A stretch of DNA of 64,000 bases from an uncultured Paraprevotella sp. (lineage in GTDB: Bacteria > Bacteroidota > Bacteroidia > Bacteroidales > Bacteroidaceae), in contig CALULA010000002.1 in NCBI GenBank assembly GCA_944321365.1, positions 186,001-250,000 on the forward strand. Direction: 5' to 3'. This document shows positions 35,599-44,654 of the stretch, in pieces (position 1 is the first letter of the stretch; the number at the start of each line of letters is the position of its first letter). A model generated the notes under the pieces. The model did not search any database and had not been told where the DNA came from. It was given only the letters and a program-made list of their open reading frames with translations. A program made the position numbers and the translations under genes.

Positions 35599-37110
35599 TT
35601 AGTTGTGATTCATGGATAGGATTTCCTCAATGAAACTGCGGGTGTTGCTCAGTCGCGGAATCTTGTGTTGCCCGCCCAGTTTTCCCTTTGATTTGAGCCA
35701 GTCGTTGAACAGTCCCTGTCGGGCGGGGATAATTTCCAAGGGTTGCAGGGTGATGTCTTTATAACGTTTGGCTTCGTAGTCCGAGTTGATTTCCTGGAGT
35801 TTCCGATCCAAAGTGTGTGCGAATGTGTCAAGAGAGGTTGGCGGACAGGCAAATTCTATCACCCATTGGTGGCGGCATTTTCCTTCTGCATTCATGTAGA
35901 CCGGAGCCGCTGTATATTCACGTATCTGGGCACCTGTCGCTTCGCAGGCAGCCCTCAATCCGTTCTCTGCGTTGTCTACGATGAGTTCTTCGCCGAATGC
36001 GTTGATGAAGAATTTGGTGCGGCCGGTAATGATGAACTTATAAGGCGATTTTTGTGTGAACCTTACGGTGTCTCCGATCATATATCTCCACAGTCCGCCA
36101 GACGTACTGATGACCATGGCATAGTTCTTGCCTGTCTCCACGGCCCAAAGCGGAATGACGGTAGGGTGCTCTTTATTGATTTCGTTCATAGGGATAAATT
36201 CATAGAAAACGCCGTAATCAATCATCAGCGTCATGGCCGGGTCCAGCGGATTTGTCTGAAGGCCAAAGAATCCTTCGCTGGCGTTATATGTTTCCATATA
36301 GTGCATGTCGGGGCGTGTGATGAGTTGTTTGTATTGTTCACGGTAGGGCGTGAAACTTACGCCGCCGTGAAAGAATACCTCTAAGTGAGGCCAAACGTCT
36401 TCGAGGTGCTGCTTTCCGGTAATCTCCATGACACGTGTCAGAACTGACATCATCCATGAGGGGACTCCGCTCAGGTTGGTGACATCTTCTTTTATGGCCG
36501 CTGAGGCTATTTTTTCTCGTTTTTCTTCAAAATCGCTGATCAGGGCGATTTCTTTGGACGGGATGCGGAAGTGATTGACAAATGGGCTGATATTTTCTAT
36601 GAGGATGGCACTAAGGTCACCTACCAGGCTCTGCGGCAGATTGTAGTTTGGGGTATGGCTCCCCCCTAAGATCAGGGCTTTCCCTTCAAACAGCTTGCTT
36701 TGGGGATGGTTGCCCAAGTAAATGACTACGGCGTCTGTTCCTCCTCTATAATGCGTATCGTGCAGACATTCTTTGCTGACAGGGATGAATTTGCTTTTGT
36801 CATTTGTGGTTCCTGATGATTTGGCAAACCATCTGACTTTTCCTTTCCATAAGACATCGCTTTCGCCATGCCTCATGCGGTCGATATATCCTTTGAGTTC
36901 CTCATAGGTATTGACAGGTGAGGAGACGATGAAAGATTCGTAATCTTTGACGTTGGTAAAGCCGTGTTTTTTCCCCCATTCTGTATGGCAGGCATCTTTG
37001 ATCAGTCTTTGCAGAACTTTGATCTGTATTTCTTCTGCTTGTGTGGCATATTTCTCTATATCTTTTCGCCTGTGAGCGAAAAAACAGTTGATAAGCTTTG
37101 TCTTATTCAT
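35599..37110 (-). CDS. GH3-family acyl-adenylating protein
   Basis: A 503-residue protein of the family named for the plant GH3 auxin-responsive proteins, which adenylate a carboxylic acid and join it to an amine or thiol. The ATP-site segments are visible: WFAKSSGTTNDKSKFIPVS (P-loop-like), YNASEGFFG and WRYMIGDTVRF. It is widespread in Bacteroidetes and its bacterial substrate is unproven. It starts a minus-strand operon with the Ig-like lipoprotein and the DUF3108 protein, so modification of an envelope molecule is an inference. It has nothing to do with glycoside hydrolase family 3 despite the name. Confidence 0.85.
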   Translation of the reverse strand: MNKTKLINCFFAHRRKDIEKYATQAEEIQIKVLQRLIKDACHTEWGKKHGFTNVKDYESFIVSSPVNTYEELKGYIDRMRHGESDVLWKGKVRWFAKSSGTTNDKSKFIPVSKECLHDTHYRGGTDAVVIYLGNHPQSKLFEGKALILGGSHTPNYNLPQSLVGDLSAILIENISPFVNHFRIPSKEIALISDFEEKREKIASAAIKEDVTNLSGVPSWMMSVLTRVMEITGKQHLEDVWPHLEVFFHGGVSFTPYREQYKQLITRPDMHYMETYNASEGFFGLQTNPLDPAMTLMIDYGVFYEFIPMNEINKEHPTVIPLWAVETGKNYAMVISTSGGLWRYMIGDTVRFTQKSPYKFIITGRTKFFINAFGEELIVDNAENGLRAACEATGAQIREYTAAPVYMNAEGKCRHQWVIEFACPPTSLDTFAHTLDRKLQEINSDYEAKRYKDITLQPLEIIPARQGLFNDWLKSKGKLGGQHKIPRLSNTRSFIEEILSMNHN

Positions 37111-37144
37111 CTTGTATTTCTACAGCAATCTACCTATTGTCCTG

Positions 37145-37152
37145 CAAAAATA
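37145..37152 (-). promoter_or_regulatory. -7 element of the GH3-family operon
   Basis: TATTTTTG on the minus strand matches TAnnTTTG, 34 bases before the ATG. The -33 is not clear. Confidence 0.5.
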
Positions 37153-37224
37153 GTTTAAAGTTATCAGAATAACGAAGTTTATACAGATTTTAATGTGACC
37201 CCTATAAAGGATTCTTAACAAGTC

Positions 37225-38184
37225 TTATTTTTGAAATGCAACGGCTTCAGCTGCTGCTATAATATCTTCTTTGCTTTGTGCATTCGGTGACAGAGTGATG
37301 TCAGATAAGTCGAAATCAGATGGTGCCTGGACTGTTGTTGCTATTTCGGGCACAGGTTGAGCTTCTTTTGAAGGCAAGCTGATGGCAAGTGTTTGCACCG
37401 CTGCGTCTTTTTCTTTTTGTTCCTTGTTTTCCAGAATTGTACTTATCAGCTGAGGCGATTTTTTCAGTAAGGCCAAAGTGTCTTTAGCAGCCATTTGCTG
37501 GCTTTCTTTTTTTGAGTACCCTTTTCCACGGCAACAGGCGATATTCTCAATGGTCACCTGGGTGATGAAAACAGGCGTACTGCTGCCTTCTTTGCTTTGT
37601 TCGATAAGGTCAAAGCTGATCTCTACTCGTCTTTTTTGTCCCCACTCAATCAGTTTGCTTTTAAAGTTAACCTCTTTGTAGGCGACTTTGTCTATGTTGA
37701 TCAAGCGTGTCATGATACGTTCTCCAATGAAACGCATACAATAGGAATAGCCGCGGTCCAGATAGATGGCGCCAACCATTGCTTCGAAAGCGTTTCCGCA
37801 CATATAGCTATTATGTGTAGAAGAATGTGTGGAGGAGATGATGAGTTTGTCCAGACCAATTTCTACAGCCAGTTTGTTCAATGTCTCCCGTTGTACGATC
37901 TTGCTGCGGGTATTAGTGAGGAAGCCTTCTCGTTTGCCTTCGAAATGACGGAAAACGATGTCTCCTACAACGGCATCAAGAATGGCGTCGCCTAAAAATT
38001 CCAGTCGTTCGTTGTTGATCCAGTTCCCTTTCTGACGGATAGAAGAGGATTTGTGATGTAGGGCCTGTTCGTAATATTTGATTTGATGGGGATAAAACCC
38101 CAGAATTCTATAAAAAGAAGAATAAAGCTCCTTATCTTTACGGAATGGGAGCTTTATTCTTTCTATGAGATCTTTTGGATACAC
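37225..38184 (-). CDS. rnc: Ribonuclease III
   Basis: A 319-residue RNase III. NERLEFLGDAILDAVVGDIV is the signature of the catalytic domain with its Mg2+-binding acidic residues, followed by a double-stranded-RNA-binding domain (about residues 160-240, with STPVFITQVTIENIACCRGK and KESQQMAAKDTLALL). A tail of about 80 residues (LISTILENKEQKEKDAAVQT to the end) goes beyond the E. coli enzyme. It cuts double-stranded RNA, processing rRNA precursors and mRNAs. It starts 3 bases after fabF, in an acpP-fabF-rnc operon, an arrangement also seen in other bacteria. Confidence 0.95.
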   Translation of the reverse strand: MYPKDLIERIKLPFRKDKELYSSFYRILGFYPHQIKYYEQALHHKSSSIRQKGNWINNERLEFLGDAILDAVVGDIVFRHFEGKREGFLTNTRSKIVQRETLNKLAVEIGLDKLIISSTHSSTHNSYMCGNAFEAMVGAIYLDRGYSYCMRFIGERIMTRLINIDKVAYKEVNFKSKLIEWGQKRRVEISFDLIEQSKEGSSTPVFITQVTIENIACCRGKGYSKKESQQMAAKDTLALLKKSPQLISTILENKEQKEKDAAVQTLAISLPSKEAQPVPEIATTVQAPSDFDLSDITLSPNAQSKEDIIAAAEAVAFQK

Positions 38185-38187
38185 AGT

Positions 38188-39453
38188 TTATTCAGCGTAT
38201 TTCTTAAAGATTACACATGCGTTGTGACCACCGAATCCAAAGGTGTTGCTCAGTGCACTGCGAACAGTGCGCTTTTGCGCTTTGTTGAAGGTGAAGTTTA
38301 AGTTATAGTCAATTTCTTCATCCTTGTCATCTTCTTCGTGATTGATGGTTGGCGGTACAATGTCTTCTTTGACTGCCATTACGCTTGCCAAAGCTTCGAC
38401 TGCACCTGCTGCACCCAGCAAATGACCGGTCATAGATTTTGTCGAACTGATGTTCAATTCGTATGCATGCTGTCCGAAGAGTTCCTTGATGGCTTTAGCT
38501 TCAGATATGTCACCTACATGAGTAGATGTGCCGTGTACGTTGATATAGTCAATGTCAGCGGTTGTCATACCTGCATCCTCCAAAGCTCTTTCCATGACCA
38601 ACTTGGCTCCCAAACCATCCGGATGGGACGCTGTAATGTGGTAGGCATCTGCAGACATACCGGCACCCGCCATTTCTGCATAAATCTTCGCGCCACGGGC
38701 CTTGGCATGTTCCAGTTCTTCCAAGATCAAGCAGCCTGCACCTTCACCCATTACGAATCCATCGCGGCTTGCGCTGAATGGACGCGATGCATGTTGAGGG
38801 TCGTCATTGCGTGTGGACAAAGCCTTCATGGCATTGAATCCGCCGACACCGGCCGGCCAGATAGAGGCTTCAGCCCCTCCACTCACAATGATGTTTGCTT
38901 TGCCTAATCGAATCAGGTTGAAAGCATCGGCCAATGCATTGGTTGATGAGGCACATGCAGACGTCGTGGTATAATTAGGACCGTGGAATCCATACATGAT
39001 GGAGATGTGTCCGCTTGCAATGTCTGCAATCATTTTGGGAATGAAGAAAGGGCTATATTTGGGCCCCAGTTCCTTTCCCGTAAGTGCATAAGCACCGGCT
39101 TCTTCTTCAAAAGTGTGAAGCCCGCCAATACCTACACCGAAAACAACTCCAATGCGGTTCTTGTCTTCTGTATCTAAATTAATGGCAGAATCCTCCACTG
39201 CCATTTTGGCTGCTGCTATGGCGTATTGGGTGTATAAGTCCATCTTCCGAGCTTCTTTGCGGTCTATATAATCTGCTGCATTGAAGTTTTTCACCTCGCA
39301 AGCAAATTGCGTTTTGAATAATGAAGCATCGAAATGCGTGATAGGACCGGCACCACTCACTCCGGCAACCAGATTCTTCCACGTCTCCTCTGCCGTATTG
39401 CCCAATGGGGTGATTGCGCCTATGCCTGTTACAACAACTCTTTTTAATTCCAT
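38188..39453 (-). CDS. fabF: 3-oxoacyl-ACP synthase II
   Basis: A 421-residue condensing enzyme. TTSACASSTNALADAFNLI holds the active-site cysteine; NVHGTSTHVGD and KSMTGHLLGAAGAVEAL hold the two histidines; the C-terminal NTFGFGGHNACVIF is the glycine-rich end. It extends acyl-ACP with malonyl-ACP in fatty acid synthesis in the cytoplasm. It follows acpP by 19 bases and is followed by rnc after 3 bases. Its start ATG is well supported by the conserved RVVVTGIGAITPLGN. Confidence 0.97.
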   Translation of the reverse strand: MELKRVVVTGIGAITPLGNTAEETWKNLVAGVSGAGPITHFDASLFKTQFACEVKNFNAADYIDRKEARKMDLYTQYAIAAAKMAVEDSAINLDTEDKNRIGVVFGVGIGGLHTFEEEAGAYALTGKELGPKYSPFFIPKMIADIASGHISIMYGFHGPNYTTTSACASSTNALADAFNLIRLGKANIIVSGGAEASIWPAGVGGFNAMKALSTRNDDPQHASRPFSASRDGFVMGEGAGCLILEELEHAKARGAKIYAEMAGAGMSADAYHITASHPDGLGAKLVMERALEDAGMTTADIDYINVHGTSTHVGDISEAKAIKELFGQHAYELNISSTKSMTGHLLGAAGAVEALASVMAVKEDIVPPTINHEEDDKDEEIDYNLNFTFNKAQKRTVRSALSNTFGFGGHNACVIFKKYAE

Positions 39454-39472
39454 TATTTTCGTTTAGGGATTC

Positions 39473-39709
39473 TTATTTCGTGTTCGCTTCGATATAGTTG
39501 ATAGCGTCACCTACAGTGGAGATCTTCTCTGCCTGATCATCTGGAATGTTAATTCCGAATTCTTTCTCGAATTCCATGATCAGTTCTACTGTATCCAATG
39601 AATCTGCACCTAAGTCGTTTGTGAAGCTGGCTGTAGGTACGACTTCGGCTTCGTCAACGCCTAATTTATCAACGATAATAGCTTTTACTTTTGATTCAAT
39701 TTCAGACAT
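39473..39709 (-). CDS. acpP: Acyl carrier protein
   Basis: A 78-residue acidic protein. [19 protein letters not shown] carries the serine that receives 4'-phosphopantetheine. It shuttles acyl chains in fatty acid and lipid A synthesis. The frame stays open upstream to 39919, but the ATG 39707-39709 gives the normal ACP length and [12 protein letters not shown] start, and a promoter lies between the two. It is the first gene of acpP-fabF-rnc. Confidence 0.97.
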   Translation of the reverse strand: MSEIESKVKAIIVDKLGVDEAEVVPTASFTNDLGADSLDTVELIMEFEKEFGINIPDDQAEKISTVGDAINYIEANTK

Positions 39710-39760
39710 AGTTGTAATTTTTTGATTATTATTAAAATATGTTTCTGTAAATTTCAGTTG

Positions 39761-39791
39761 CAAAGGAACTTTTTTTTTCTCACTTATGCAA
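39761..39791 (-). promoter_or_regulatory. Promoter of the acpP-fabF-rnc operon
   Basis: On the minus strand, TTGC (39788-39791), 19 bases, then TTCCTTTG (39761-39768), one base from TAnnTTTG. It leaves a leader of about 45 bases, consistent with the ACP start at 39709. Confidence 0.6.
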
Positions 39792-39869
39792 GTAATTAAG
39801 TAAATAATTTGTGTTTTGTTGCACATTCTATGCTGTTTTGTGCAGAAAAACAATCCCTTTTTTATGTTT

Positions 39870-40922
39870 TTAGTCCCAGTATTCGCGTCGCAGTGGATAA
39901 TTCCCCCGTAACTCTTCAAATTGTTCAGGATGAGCTTTCAGCTTCATGCTGTCCGTATGTGGATTGTAAAGTTCTAACGCTGACTCTTTGGATGACAGTC
40001 GGTGATGAGGAATAATATCGGGTGGAAGATGGGGTACGTTGATCTGGTAGTTTTCCGGAATGTGAAAGTGTTGGCATAGTGCATGCAGTGCCATGCGGGT
40101 GGCATTGGCTTTTCCGTCGGCAGAATAACCGGCTATATGTGGAGTTCCTATGTAAACACATTGTAGAAGCTCTTGATTTATGTGTGGCTCGTTTTCCCAT
40201 GTGTCGACAATGACATTCTGCACTTGCCTTTGTTTAATGGCCTGTAATAAGGCATTGTTGTCGACAACGGCTCCCCGGCTGGTGTTGATAATGACCGGCT
40301 GTCGTTTCAGTTTGTTGAAAAAAGATGCGTCAGCCAGATGGAATGTCGGGTGTGGCCCGTCGGTGATTAGCGGTGTATGGAAAGATATGATGTCACATCT
40401 TTCTTGGAGTTCTTCCAGTTCCAGAAGATGGTCGTAAGGGATTTTTCCGTTTCTATCCCGTACAGTCTCTTTTAAAGGAGGATCATTCAAAAGGATGTGT
40501 ATTCCCAACGGACGTATGGCATTGGCGACGGCATGTCCTACATGTCCGAAGCCTACCAGGCCTATGGTTGCATTCTTTAAGTCTGTTCCTTTTTCTTTCT
40601 CCAGAAGAAGGAGGCATGAATGTATGTATTGTCCGACAGAGTTCGCATTGCATCCCGGACAGTTTGCCCATGCGATATGCGCCCGTTTCAGATATTCCGT
40701 GTCAATGTGGTCATATCCGATTGTGGCAGTAGCGATGAATGACACTTTGCTTCCTTTCAGCAGGGATTCATCGCATCGTGTGCGGGTCCGTATGATCAGG
40801 GCATCGGCATCGTGTATGTCTGCCGGTCCGATTTGCGGTCCGGGTTTGTAGATAACATGGTCCGCGATTTGGGCGATGGCCTCACGTATAAAAGGAATCT
40901 TGTCGTCAACAACTATTTTCAT
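39870..40922 (-). CDS. pdxB: 4-phosphoerythronate dehydrogenase
   Basis: A 350-residue D-2-hydroxyacid dehydrogenase of the PdxB type. [14 protein letters not shown] is the NAD-binding loop; [23 protein letters not shown] and [17 protein letters not shown] belong to the substrate region, and [12 protein letters not shown] holds the catalytic histidine. It oxidises 4-phosphoerythronate in the pyridoxal 5'-phosphate pathway. The length is close to the E. coli enzyme, with the PdxB-specific C-terminal region (about residues 290-350). It stands alone on the minus strand. Its -7 element is so close to the ATG that its mRNA may be almost leaderless. Confidence 0.93.
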   Translation of the reverse strand: MKIVVDDKIPFIREAIAQIADHVIYKPGPQIGPADIHDADALIIRTRTRCDESLLKGSKVSFIATATIGYDHIDTEYLKRAHIAWANCPGCNANSVGQYIHSCLLLLEKEKGTDLKNATIGLVGFGHVGHAVANAIRPLGIHILLNDPPLKETVRDRNGKIPYDHLLELEELQERCDIISFHTPLITDGPHPTFHLADASFFNKLKRQPVIINTSRGAVVDNNALLQAIKQRQVQNVIVDTWENEPHINQELLQCVYIGTPHIAGYSADGKANATRMALHALCQHFHIPENYQINVPHLPPDIIPHHRLSSKESALELYNPHTDSMKLKAHPEQFEELRGNYPLRREYWD

Positions 40923-40926
40923 GTTG

Positions 40927-40934
40927 CAAAGTTA
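40927..40934 (-). promoter_or_regulatory. -7 element of pdxB
   Basis: TAACTTTG on the minus strand matches TAnnTTTG exactly, only 4 bases before the pdxB ATG. The transcript would begin at or within a few bases of the start codon. Confidence 0.6.
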
Positions 40935-40956
40935 ATGAGTTTTTATTATAGAATTA

Positions 40957-40987
40957 TTGTCGATTCAAAAAACTTTGTTTAGCTTTG
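40957..40987 (+). promoter_or_regulatory. Promoter of the LPS cluster's first gene
   Basis: TTG (40957-40959), 20 bases, then TAGCTTTG (40980-40987), an exact TAnnTTTG match. It should drive the acyltransferase and the genes after it. Confidence 0.65.
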
Positions 40988-41074
40988 CAACATTCTTTGA
41001 GATGGAATCTGGGCGGGCGTTATGCAGTAACGATTCCTTTTTTGTAGTAAGAAACCGGATATGGAATGACAGGT

Positions 41075-42028
41075 ATGGAGAAGAAGGGCTGGTGGTCGGG
41101 CTTTTTGTATTACACAGTGTTTGGCATGAGCTATTTGCTGTCTTTGTTGCCGTTTAAGGTTTTGTACTTCCTGTCTGATGGTCTATATTGGGTCGTTTAT
41201 TTTTTGGTGAGATATCGGCGCGATGTGGTGCGTGATAATCTGAGACAGTCTTTTCCGGAAAAGACATTGGATGAGGTTGTAAGCATAGAGAAGAAATTTT
41301 ATCATTTCTTTTGCGATTATATATTTGAGACGTTGAAATTGACCTCTATTTCAAAGAAAAGCATGCGGAAGCATATGAGATTTCATGGAATGGAGGAGCT
41401 GGAGGATTGCTTTTGGAAGGAAAAGCGGAGCTTTGTCTTTCTCTATATGGGGCATTATTGCAACTGGGAATGGGTAGCCTTGTTGTCTTCTTGTATTTCT
41501 CCGTCTATTCATGGCTATCAGATTTATCATCCTATATATAATAAGGTAATAGATCGTTTCTTCTTGTATCTTCGGAATCAGTTTGGCGGTGAGTCGATAC
41601 CGATGAAAAATACGCTTCGCAGAATTGTCGAGCTGAAAAAGGAGGGGACGTTGGCTATGGTCGGCTTTATCTCAGACCAGTTGCCTAAATGGAACAGTAT
41701 GCATTTTTTTGTACCTTTCCTGCATCGTGAAACGGCGGTGTTTACCGGTGCGGAGCAGATTGGCCGTAAAGTGGGGGCCGCTTACTTTTTTGTTGAAATG
41801 AGTCGCCCGAAACGGGGATATTATGATTGTACGTTTAAGCGGATGGAATATCCTCCACAGTCGGAGACGGAATACGACATGACCGCTTTGTTTATGCGTA
41901 AGCTGGAAATCATGATACGGCGTGCACCTCAATATTGGCTTTGGACGCATAAGCGTTGGAAGCGCACTAAAGAAGAGTGGCTTGAACGTCAGCGTAGTGC
42001 GTCCGTAGGGAATGTTATAAAGCAATGA
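41075..42028 (+). CDS. Lipid A acyltransferase-like protein (LpxL/HtrB family)
   Basis: A 317-residue inner-membrane protein from ATG 41075 (MEKKGWWSGF); a longer option starts at 41066. It belongs to the lauroyl/myristoyl acyltransferase family: a membrane segment near the N-terminus, then the catalytic MGHYCNWEW (HxxxxE/D-like block) and later GFISDQLP, with a basic C-terminal region. It adds a secondary acyl chain to lipid A; Bacteroides usually have one such enzyme, giving penta-acylated lipid A. The stop overlaps the start of glf by four bases (ATGA), so lipid A and core genes are transcribed together. Confidence 0.85.
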   Translation: MEKKGWWSGFLYYTVFGMSYLLSLLPFKVLYFLSDGLYWVVYFLVRYRRDVVRDNLRQSFPEKTLDEVVSIEKKFYHFFCDYIFETLKLTSISKKSMRKHMRFHGMEELEDCFWKEKRSFVFLYMGHYCNWEWVALLSSCISPSIHGYQIYHPIYNKVIDRFFLYLRNQFGGESIPMKNTLRRIVELKKEGTLAMVGFISDQLPKWNSMHFFVPFLHRETAVFTGAEQIGRKVGAAYFFVEMSRPKRGYYDCTFKRMEYPPQSETEYDMTALFMRKLEIMIRRAPQYWLWTHKRWKRTKEEWLERQRSASVGNVIKQ

Positions 42029-43137
42029 GTATGGAGAAGTATGATTATTTGATTGTTGGCGCAGGGCTGTTCGGAGCTGTCTTTGCTCATGAGGCTAAAA
42101 CGGCAGGAAAACGGTGCCTGGTGATAGATAAGCGTGCTCATCGGGGCGGGAATGTGTATTGTGAGGAGGTGGAAGGCATCCGTGTGCATAAGTATGGTGC
42201 GCACATTTTTCATACCGATGATAAGGAAGTGTGGGAGTATGTGAACCGCTTTGTTGAATTTAATCGTTATACAAACTCACCTTTGGCTTGTTATAATGAC
42301 CGTTTATATAATCTGCCTTTCAACATGAATACTTTTTATCAGCTGTGGGGGGTGAGAACACCGGCCGAGGCAAAGGCGAAGATTGCGGAGCAACGTGCGG
42401 CCTATGCTCATATCGCAGAACCGGCCAATCTGGAGGAACAGGCCCTAAAGCTTTGTGGGGAAGATATTTATACACGTTTGATCAAGGGATATACAGAGAA
42501 ACAATGGGGGCGGAAGGCGACAGAACTTCCCGCCTTCATCATACGCCGTATTCCGTTCAGATTCGTTTTCGACAATAATTATTTCAATGATGCTTATCAG
42601 GGTATTCCGAAAGGGGGCTATAATGTGTTGATTGACGCCTTGCTGGGAGGAACGGAGGTCCGTCTGGATGCAGACTATTTCGAGGAGCGTGACATGTGGG
42701 ACGCTATGGCGGAAAGAGTGATTTTTACGGGTTGTATCGATGAGTTCTTCGACTACCGGTGTGGACGGCTGGATTATCGTAGCCTGCATTTCGACCATCA
42801 CTGTCTTGACGTGGAAGACTTTCAGGGAAATGCGGTAGTGAACTATACAGCGGCTGATGTTCCTTATACACGGATTATTGAACATAAGCATTTTGAATAT
42901 GGTGTGCAGCCGGTGACGGTGATCACTTATGAGTATCCTGATGCTTTTGCACCCGGCAAGGAACCTTATTATCCGGTCAACGATAACCGGAATGCCGCTA
43001 TATATAAACAATATTGCGAATTGGCTGAACAGCAGTCACGCGTTGTCTTTGGCGGGCGGCTGGGAGCTTATGTATATGCAGATATGGACGATACGGTGGC
43101 GGCTGCGTTGAGATTGTGCAGAAAGTGTTTGGTTTAG
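42025..43137 (+). CDS. glf: UDP-galactopyranose mutase
   Basis: A 370-residue flavoenzyme. YLIVGAGLFGAVFAHE is the FAD-binding Rossmann motif; RGGNVYCEE, YGAHIFHT and NMNTFYQLWG and KQWGRKATELP mark the mutase family. It converts UDP-galactopyranose to UDP-galactofuranose in the cytoplasm, the donor for galactofuranose units. Its place between a lipid A acyltransferase and core glycosyltransferases implies galactofuranose in this organism's LPS core, as has been reported for Phocaeicola vulgatus. The start overlaps the acyltransferase stop by four bases. Confidence 0.95.
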   Translation: MSMEKYDYLIVGAGLFGAVFAHEAKTAGKRCLVIDKRAHRGGNVYCEEVEGIRVHKYGAHIFHTDDKEVWEYVNRFVEFNRYTNSPLACYNDRLYNLPFNMNTFYQLWGVRTPAEAKAKIAEQRAAYAHIAEPANLEEQALKLCGEDIYTRLIKGYTEKQWGRKATELPAFIIRRIPFRFVFDNNYFNDAYQGIPKGGYNVLIDALLGGTEVRLDADYFEERDMWDAMAERVIFTGCIDEFFDYRCGRLDYRSLHFDHHCLDVEDFQGNAVVNYTAADVPYTRIIEHKHFEYGVQPVTVITYEYPDAFAPGKEPYYPVNDNRNAAIYKQYCELAEQQSRVVFGGRLGAYVYADMDDTVAAALRLCRKCLV

Positions 43138-43151
43138 AAATATAAAGCGGA

Positions 43152-43868
43152 ATGAAACGTTTACATATCATCACTCCGGTAAAAGATTCCATTGATTTTA
43201 CCTTAGAGACCATACGGGCGATATTGGCTTCGGAGATAAAAGTCCCTTTCACTTATACGGTATATAATGACTTCAGTACGCCTGAAAATACAGCCCGGTT
43301 GGAGGAGGCTTCGCAGGCTTTGGGCTTCAGGCTGGTAAATCTTGCGGAAATAACGGATCATCCTTCCCCAAACTATCTGCTGGTTTTGCGCAAGGCTCAG
43401 ACGGAGGCACTGGCAGAGGACGCGGGGTTGCTGATTGTGGAATCGGACGTGGTGGTGAAGAAGGATACCTTGCAGGGGCTTTTCGATGGGGCACAGTCCC
43501 GTCCGGACTGTGCCATTGCCGCAGCGGTTACCACGGATGAGGCGGGTGAGATTAATTATCCTTATTTGCATGCCAAAGGGCGCGAGAACCAGGTTTATCC
43601 GGAGAAGAAACACTGCAGTTTCTGCTGTTCTTTGTTGACGACGGGATTTTTGAAGACGTATGATTTCGGGCAGCTTGATCCGTCGAAGAACTGGTTTGAC
43701 GTCACCGTCTCGCATGAAGCTTTGAAGAGGGGGTTCCGGAACTATCTTTTTACGACGCTTCCTGTGTGGCACCGTCCGCATGGCAGTCGTCCGTGGAAAC
43801 TGTTGAAATATAAGAACCCTTTGAAATACTATTGGCTGAAGTTTACAAAAGGATTGGATAAAATTTAA
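43152..43868 (+). CDS. Glycosyltransferase-like protein (GT2-like), LPS core
   Basis: A 238-residue protein with a GT-A type fold: YTVYNDFSTPENTARLEEA and LLIVESDVVVKKDTLQG (a DxD-like acidic site, ESDV). It has no membrane segment. It probably adds a sugar to the core from a nucleotide-sugar donor, but the donor and acceptor cannot be told from the sequence. It follows glf by 14 bases and precedes the kinase by 7. Confidence 0.8.
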   Translation: MKRLHIITPVKDSIDFTLETIRAILASEIKVPFTYTVYNDFSTPENTARLEEASQALGFRLVNLAEITDHPSPNYLLVLRKAQTEALAEDAGLLIVESDVVVKKDTLQGLFDGAQSRPDCAIAAAVTTDEAGEINYPYLHAKGRENQVYPEKKHCSFCCSLLTTGFLKTYDFGQLDPSKNWFDVTVSHEALKRGFRNYLFTTLPVWHRPHGSRPWKLLKYKNPLKYYWLKFTKGLDKI

Positions 43869-43875
43869 TTGGCGG

Positions 43876-44640
43876 ATGGCGGTTTTTAAACACTTCCGGG
43901 AGCAGTTGTTCGCACATAGAACATTGGTGCTTTCTCCTGAATTTCAGGACGTGAGAGGCTTTATGCAGTCACTGCCCGAACGCTTTTCGGCAGGAGATGG
44001 CGAATTGGTTTACAAGGGGCGCAATGAACTGAGAAAGATGGTCTGGGGAAAACATGTGGTTGTCGTGAAGGCTTTTCACCGTCCCAATTGGGTCAACCGC
44101 TTTGTTTATGGCGTATTACGTCCATCAAAGGCTAAGCGTTCTTTTGTTCATGCACAGATGTTTCAGGAGATCGGAGTGGGAACTCCGGCTCCGGTGGGCT
44201 ATCTTAATGTGCGTCGTGGCCTGCTGTTCGACCGAAGCTATTATGTGACATTGGCGTCTGCCTGCCCTTATGTCTATAATGACTTGTTCTATCAGAAGTT
44301 CGATTATGCAGACGATGTGGTCCGCGCCGTAGGGCGTGTGACGGCAGTGCTGCACGAACATGGATATGCCCACAAGGATTATGGGCGTGGGAATATCCTG
44401 TTTCAGCAGACAGAGTCCGGCGTGCGGATAGAGATTGTGGACCTGAACCGGATGTATATCGGCCCGATAGACATGAGGAAAGGCTGCAAGAACCTGGAAC
44501 GTCTGCCGGCCACGCCGCACATGCACCGCCTCCTGGCCGAGGAGTATGCCGCCGCCAGAGGCTTTGACGTGGAAGAGTGTTACCGCCTGATGCGGGAGTT
44601 CCGGAGCACGCAGCCGGGAAAAATTGACGGCTTATATTGA
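43876..44640 (+). CDS. LPS core kinase, WaaP/Kdo kinase family
   Basis: A 254-residue protein-kinase-like enzyme. The catalytic loop HEHGYAHKDYGRGNILF contains the HxDxxxxN arrangement, and VDLNRMYIGP is the DxN/DFG-like metal-binding element; VVVKAFHRPNW provides the conserved lysine. Family members phosphorylate heptose or Kdo of LPS on the cytoplasmic side. Bacteroides core contains a phosphorylated Kdo, so a Kdo kinase role is likely. It ends 14 bases before the next gene's chosen start. A different alternative is an InaA-type protein of unknown role. Confidence 0.85.
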   Translation: MAVFKHFREQLFAHRTLVLSPEFQDVRGFMQSLPERFSAGDGELVYKGRNELRKMVWGKHVVVVKAFHRPNWVNRFVYGVLRPSKAKRSFVHAQMFQEIGVGTPAPVGYLNVRRGLLFDRSYYVTLASACPYVYNDLFYQKFDYADDVVRAVGRVTAVLHEHGYAHKDYGRGNILFQQTESGVRIEIVDLNRMYIGPIDMRKGCKNLERLPATPHMHRLLAEEYAAARGFDVEECYRLMREFRSTQPGKIDGLY

Positions 44641-44654
44641 AAAAGGAGGGCAAG

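Noticed and set aside
35599..37110. Reading the GH3-family gene as a glycoside hydrolase family 3 enzyme
   Set aside because: The name refers to the plant auxin-responsive GH3 proteins; the protein has adenylation motifs and no hydrolase signature.
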